This document shows positions 60,079 through 64,000 of a DNA stretch of 64,000 bases, piece after piece (position 1 is the first letter of the stretch; each line of letters starts with the position of its first letter). The DNA lies in contig NZ_CP047146.1 in NCBI RefSeq assembly GCF_009834125.1, positions 2,535,501 through 2,599,500 of the forward strand. Direction: 5' to 3'. This stretch comes from Streptomyces sp. GS7. GTDB lineage: Bacteria > Actinomycetota > Actinomycetes > Streptomycetales > Streptomycetaceae. The position numbers and the translations under genes were made by a program. Under the pieces are notes generated by a model, which saw only the letters and a program-made list of their open reading frames with translations, was not told where the DNA came from and made no database searches.

Positions 60079-60116
60079 AAGGCCCCGGCTGCTCCGGAGG
60101 GAGCGGCCGGGGCCTT
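60079..60116. terminator. bidirectional terminator after I78 gene and PAP2 gene
   Basis: The arm aaggccccgg (60079-60088) pairs with ccggggcctt (60107-60116); the inner gctcc/ggagc pair extends the hairpin. It lies between convergent stops. Confidence 0.8.
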
Positions 60117-60165
60117 CGGTGCGGGGCAGCTGGTGTGCGTACCGGGCCCCGCGGCGCGGGGGCGG

Positions 60166-61194
60166 TCAGCCGGTGCCGTTGCGCCCGCGGCCGGTGGCGG
60201 GGGTGAACGGCGCGGCACCGCGCGGGACGCGGTCCGCGTGCGGCGGCCGGCGGCTGCCCGTCGGGGTGACCGGGGTGCGCTCCGCGCGGCTGGTGTGCGG
60301 GCGCGACGGGTGGTGCGGCCAGCCGTCCGGGGCGCGGGTGGCGTGGGCGACGCCCACCGCCTCGCGCACCAGGACCTCGCCGTCCGGGGCGACCCGCTGC
60401 GGGGAGAGTCCGGGGACCAGCACGCCGGCCGGCAGCGGACCGCGCAGCGAATCGGGGCGCAGCCGCAGCCAGAGCCGCAGCAGGATGCCCATGAGGCGGT
60501 CCTCGACCCAGGTGATGCCGGGCTCGACCCACGGCATCGCCAGCAGCACCAGCAGGCCCGCGGCCCAGCCGAGCAGCACGTCGCTGACCCAGTGCGTACC
60601 GAGGTAGACGGTCGTCATGCCGACGCCCAGCGCGCCCAGCGCGGCGATCACCGACAGGGTCCGGCGGCGCAGCGGGGTGGTCGCGATGTAGGCCAGCACA
60701 CCCCAGGTGACCACGGCGTTCGCGGTGTGACCGGAGGGGAATATATCGCCGCCGAGCCACATCTCGTTGGAGCCGACGGTCGTCGCGTAGTGCGGGCCGA
60801 GCCGGCCCATGCCGAGCTTGGCGGCACCCACGGTGATGTTCAGCAGCAGGAGCGAGGCGCCGAGCACCAGCAGCGGGTGGAGGTTGCGCTGCTTCCAGCA
60901 GCGCCAGCCCAGCCAGGCGGCCACCGCCACGGCGGTCGGGCCGCGCTGTCCCAGCACGACGAAGTAGTCGAGGAAGGCATGGACAGACGGCCACTGCTTA
61001 TAGGGCCGGAAGAACATGACCTGCCAGTCGAGGGTGACCAGATAGGTGTTGGCCAGCACTCCGGCGACGATCGCGATGTACACCGCCAGCGTGCCCCAGA
61101 GCAGCCACAGGCGGGTCCGGGTCATGCGGGGCGGTTTGACGCGATCGGTCGGGAGCTGCTCCTCCATCTGGTCGAGCTTGTCATCGGTACGCAC
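60166..61194 (-). CDS. PAP2 family membrane phosphatase
   Basis: The 342-residue protein has about six membrane spans in the first 230 residues and a disordered, basic, Pro/Arg-rich cytoplasmic tail. The three phosphatase motifs are readable: AAKLGMGRLGP near residue 125 (motif 1), FPSGHTANAV near 151 (motif 2) and YLGTHWVSDVLLGW near 195 (motif 3; Thr where Arg of the consensus SRxxxxxH is common is a variant). It probably removes phosphate from undecaprenyl pyrophosphate, phosphatidate or a related lipid. GTG start at 61194. Confidence 0.88.
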   Translation of the reverse strand: MRTDDKLDQMEEQLPTDRVKPPRMTRTRLWLLWGTLAVYIAIVAGVLANTYLVTLDWQVMFFRPYKQWPSVHAFLDYFVVLGQRGPTAVAVAAWLGWRCWKQRNLHPLLVLGASLLLLNITVGAAKLGMGRLGPHYATTVGSNEMWLGGDIFPSGHTANAVVTWGVLAYIATTPLRRRTLSVIAALGALGVGMTTVYLGTHWVSDVLLGWAAGLLVLLAMPWVEPGITWVEDRLMGILLRLWLRLRPDSLRGPLPAGVLVPGLSPQRVAPDGEVLVREAVGVAHATRAPDGWPHHPSRPHTSRAERTPVTPTGSRRPPHADRVPRGAAPFTPATGRGRNGTG

Positions 61195-61458
61195 TCAAAC
61201 GACGTTACCGCGTGTGATGTATGCACTTGGTCAAACCGTGCGCTTTGTAATGACGATGTGATGTGGAATGGGTCTCAATCACCGTTCGGTGACCTGGATT
61301 TCGAAGAGAATTCCCGGGCCACTGGATTCCCTTCCGGCCATCCGCGTGTCGGCGCCGTGCGTGCTTATCTGTTTTTCGCCGGCGGAGTTTATCCGTGATT
61401 CGCACGGGTGTCGCGCCGCGTTTTCCCGGGGTAGTGATCGCGGAGCGGGATCTTCCGG

Positions 61459-62652
61459 TCACGGCGGGCCGGAGCCGTTGAGCCAGAACGCGCCGTAGAC
61501 CGCCGAGCCCGCCGCCATCAGCCCGATGACCAGCCACGACCGCGCCGGACGCCACCGCGCCAGCCCCGCGGCGAGCGGCAGCAGCAGCGGAAAGGCCGGC
61601 ATCATCAGCCGCGGTTTGGAGCCGAAGTAGCCCCTGGCGGTGAGCGCCAGCAGCAGCACCGTCCCGCCGTACACCGCCAGCGGCAGCGGCTGGCCCCGCC
61701 GTACGCCGTGCAGATACAGCCAGACCACCAGCGCGACGCCGATCAGCAGCCCGAGGCCGGCGGCGAACGCGGGCCCGGTCAGCTGGTGGCCGATGAAGTG
61801 GCCGAAGGCGATTCCGCCGTCGAAGCCGTTGCCCCAGCCGGCCTGGACGTCGAGATAGCCGGTGAGCGAGCCCCGCCGGGCGGCGACCCACAGGAAGTAG
61901 CCGCACCAGCCGAGGGGCGCCAGCAGGACGCCGAGCAGCATCCGGCGGTGCCGGCCGCGGAGGAGGGCGCGGAAGCGGACGCCGCCGGCCCGCTCGTTCA
62001 CCACCGTCACCGCCGCGGTGACACCCACCGCGGCGACCACCGCGGCGCCCACCGGCCGGGTCAGCCCGGCCAGCGACGCCAGCACGCCCGCCCACACCCA
62101 GCGGCCGGTCAGCACGCAGTACACGCCCCAGGCCGCGAGCGCGGTGAACAGCGACTCCGAGTACGCCATCGACTGCACGATCCCGACCGGCAGCGCGGCC
62201 CACAGCGCGGCCAGTGCCACCCCGGCCCGCGGTCCGTGCAGCCGCTCCCCGGTCGCGTACAGCGCCCAGGCCGCCGCCAGCGAGGTCAGCCACGCCACCG
62301 CCATCCCGGCGTCCGCCGCGGACAGCGGGGTGATCGCCGACAGGCCCCGCTCCAGCCAGGGCAGCAGCGGGAAGAAGGCGAGGTCGGAGTGCACGGCGCC
62401 GTTGGCCAGGTGGACGGTGTGGCCGTAGCCCTGCTCGGCGATCCCGGTGTACCAGAGGGAGTCCCAGCGGGCGGTCAGCAGGGTGTGCCAGTCCTTGCCG
62501 TTGGCGGCCGACCAGACCATGAGCACGGCCAGGCCCAGCAGCCGGACCGCCGCGTACGCCGCCAGCCCGGGGGCGGCACGGCGCAGCGCGGCCCGGACGG
62601 CGGGCGGGCACAGCGTGCGGCCGGGGGCGGCGGTCGAGGCAAGATCGTTCAT
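61459..62652 (-). CDS. GT-C-type membrane glycosyltransferase (PIG-V/mannosyltransferase-like)
   Basis: The 397-residue protein has about ten hydrophobic segments. After the first, the extracytoplasmic loop has ARWDSLWYTGIAEQGYGH near residue 60, in which the RWD is typical for PIG-V-like mannosyltransferases using a polyprenyl-phosphate sugar donor; FFPLLPWLERGL follows. The acceptor cannot be told. ATG at 62652; the frame extends further upstream without coding character. Divergent from the MFS gene. Confidence 0.82.
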   Translation of the reverse strand: MNDLASTAAPGRTLCPPAVRAALRRAAPGLAAYAAVRLLGLAVLMVWSAANGKDWHTLLTARWDSLWYTGIAEQGYGHTVHLANGAVHSDLAFFPLLPWLERGLSAITPLSAADAGMAVAWLTSLAAAWALYATGERLHGPRAGVALAALWAALPVGIVQSMAYSESLFTALAAWGVYCVLTGRWVWAGVLASLAGLTRPVGAAVVAAVGVTAAVTVVNERAGGVRFRALLRGRHRRMLLGVLLAPLGWCGYFLWVAARRGSLTGYLDVQAGWGNGFDGGIAFGHFIGHQLTGPAFAAGLGLLIGVALVVWLYLHGVRRGQPLPLAVYGGTVLLLALTARGYFGSKPRLMMPAFPLLLPLAAGLARWRPARSWLVIGLMAAGSAVYGAFWLNGSGPP

Positions 62653-62877
62653 CGGGACGATTATCCAGGTGGCGAAAGTGGGCCCGACCCGGGCGGGTCG
62701 CGCAACGTCAGGGGCTGCGAGGAGCGTCTCACCGTGAGGTGGGCCACGCGGGCCCCAGGTGGACTCGCGTAGTCTGACGTCTCCACTCGCCCGTGCCACC
62801 GGTTTCCCCGGGGCGCCTTCGTGCCCCGGTCCGTGGCCGCGAGCGCATGACGGCGAGCGCATGACAGGAGGTACTGG

Positions 62878-64000
62878 ATGTCAGGGACGACCGCGTCCGG
62901 CAGGGGGCGGACGGGGGGAGTTCCCCGGCACACAGGCGGCGGCGTGAACCGCTGGACCGTGCTGACCGTGCTCTGCGTCAGCCTGGTCTTCGTCGCGCTG
63001 GACACCACGATCCTGTACGTGGCGGTGCCCTCCGTCACCGAGGACCTGCGGCCCGGACCGGTGGAGCTGCTCTGGATCGTCGACATCTACCCGCTGATCG
63101 CGGCGTCGCTGCTGATCCTCTTCGGCACGCTCGGCGACCGCGTCGGCCGGCGCCGCATCCTGCTCCTCGGTTACGGCCTCTTCGGACTGGCCTCGGCAGC
63201 CGCCGCGCTCGCGCCCAATCCGCAGATCCTGATGACGGCCCGCGCGCTGCTCGGCATCGGCGGCGCGATGATCATGCCCGCGACGCTGTCGATTCTGCGC
63301 CAGGTCTTCCCCGACCGGCGGGAGCGCGCGGTCGCCATCGGCGTCTGGAGCGCGGTGGCCGCGGTCGGCGCCGCGGTCGGCCCGGTGCTCGGCGGCTTCC
63401 TCGTCGAGAACTTCTGGTGGGGCTCGGTCTTCCTCATCAACATCCCGATGATGGCCGCGATGTTCCTGATAGGACGCTGGCTGCTGCCGGAGTCGCGGGG
63501 CGAGCGCAACGGCCCCTGGGACGTGGTCGGCGCGGTCGTCGCGGCCCTCGGCGTGCTGGGCATCGTGCTGGGCGTCAAGCGGCTGGGCAGCGGTGCGCCC
63601 GTGGTGGGCCCGACCACCCTGCTCCCGATCGCCCTCGGCACCCTGCTGCTGATCCTCTTCGTGCGCCGCCAGCGCCGCCGGGAGCATCCGCTGATCGACA
63701 TGCGGCTGTTCGCCCGGCCCGCGTTCGGCACCTCCATCGGCTGCATCGTGCTGGCCATGCTCGCCCTTGTCGGGCTCCAGCTGATCGCCGTCCAGTACCT
63801 CCAACTCGTCCTGGGGCTGAGCCCGCTGGAGACCGGCCTGCGGATGCTGCCGCTGGTCTTCTCCGCGATGGCCGCCGGGCTCACCGGCTCGAAGCTGCTC
63901 CAGGCGCTCGGCCCGCGGGCGATGGTCGCCGGCGGCTTCACGCTGACCGCGACCGCGGTGCTGACGCTGACCGCGCTGGGCAGCCAGGACCGCTTCTGGC
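62878..64000 (+). CDS. MFS transporter, DHA2 (14-span) family, 3' end outside window
   Basis: At least 374 residues are present and the frame is open at the window edge. The DHA2 signature LDTTILYVAVPSV is near residue 41, the loop motif GDRVGRRRI near 82, and motif C-like AVAAVGAAVGPVLGGFL near 160. These proteins export drugs or metabolites by proton antiport. ATG at 62878 has AGGAGG 6 bases upstream. The first 20 residues are Gly/Arg-rich cytoplasmic. Confidence 0.92.
   Translation, partial: MSGTTASGRGRTGGVPRHTGGGVNRWTVLTVLCVSLVFVALDTTILYVAVPSVTEDLRPGPVELLWIVDIYPLIAASLLILFGTLGDRVGRRRILLLGYGLFGLASAAAALAPNPQILMTARALLGIGGAMIMPATLSILRQVFPDRRERAVAIGVWSAVAAVGAAVGPVLGGFLVENFWWGSVFLINIPMMAAMFLIGRWLLPESRGERNGPWDVVGAVVAALGVLGIVLGVKRLGSGAPVVGPTTLLPIALGTLLLILFVRRQRRREHPLIDMRLFARPAFGTSIGCIVLAMLALVGLQLIAVQYLQLVLGLSPLETGLRMLPLVFSAMAAGLTGSKLLQALGPRAMVAGGFTLTATAVLTLTALGSQDRFW

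Overview
The window is high-GC actinobacterial DNA, almost certainly from Streptomyces or a close relative. The reasons are strong G/C bias at third codon positions, frequent GTG and TTG starts, many 1-8 base stop/start overlaps, a desferrioxamine-type desABCD cluster, two DtxR/DmdR-type iron boxes, and a gene order (tlyA-nadK, recN, pyrG-NUDIX, ald-parA-scpA-scpB-rluB type, aroH-tyrA-cmk-plsC-der) that I recognise from Streptomyces chromosomes. No species is claimed.

Layout. 1-1.83 kb: 3' half of a 23S rRNA gene, a 5S rRNA gene and a 20-bp perfect terminator. 1.9-3.7 kb: a protein with an Arg/Asp/Gly-rich repeat region and a TPR-like C-terminus. 3.8-9.1 kb: desDCBA on the minus strand behind an iron box. 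9.2-11.8 kb: a DUF1015 protein and a divergent HAD phosphatase. 11.8-17.0 kb: a second iron regulon, where one iron box lies between a minus-strand binding protein plus siderophore-interacting reductase and a plus-strand permease-permease-ATPase operon. 17-25.3 kb: SCP2-like protein, tlyA, nadK, then an S41 peptidase lipoprotein and an FtsX-type permease, then recN and a MraY/WecA-like membrane protein. 25.7-31.8 kb: glycosyltransferase, PucR regulator, GH64 glucanase, GH15 hydrolase. 32.2-38.2 kb: pyrG, NUDIX hydrolase, STAND/TPR protein, ald. 38.5-43.5 kb: ParA, a putative ribbon-helix-helix partner, ScpA, ScpB and a pseudouridine synthase. 43.5-46.1 kb: an ADP-ribosylglycohydrolase and two nucleotidyltransferases. 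46.3-50.7 kb: aroH, tyrA, cmk, an acyltransferase and der. 50.8-57.7 kb: two uncharacterised proteins, an Rpf-LysM protein with tandem repeats, a glycosyltransferase coupled to an unknown protein, MerR and WYL regulators. 57.6-64 kb: ctaD, an I78 inhibitor, a PAP2 phosphatase, a GT-C membrane protein and the start of a DHA2-type MFS exporter cut by the window edge.

How it works together. The first iron regulon should make a hydroxamate siderophore and the second import and reduce a ferri-siderophore; both are probably repressed by a DtxR-family protein when iron is plentiful. The central plus-strand segment is housekeeping: nucleotide supply (pyrG, cmk, nadK), chromosome organisation (ParA, ScpAB), ribosome maturation (TlyA, RluB-type, Der) and aromatic amino acid synthesis. 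Accessory genes (glucanase, peptidase, Rpf, glycosyltransferases) act at the envelope or outside the cell.

Most interesting points: a 252-bp near-identical tandem duplication in the Arg/Asp/Gly-rich gene beside the rRNA operon; an 84-bp tandem amplification of the tail of a LysM domain in the Rpf-like gene; a terminator-like hairpin that contains the ribosome-binding site of the ADP-ribosylglycohydrolase gene; the glycohydrolase/two-nucleotidyltransferase module itself; and an iron box nested inside a perfect 13-bp inverted repeat. Everything here was read by eye. Coordinates of starts are argued case by case, and no database search was run.
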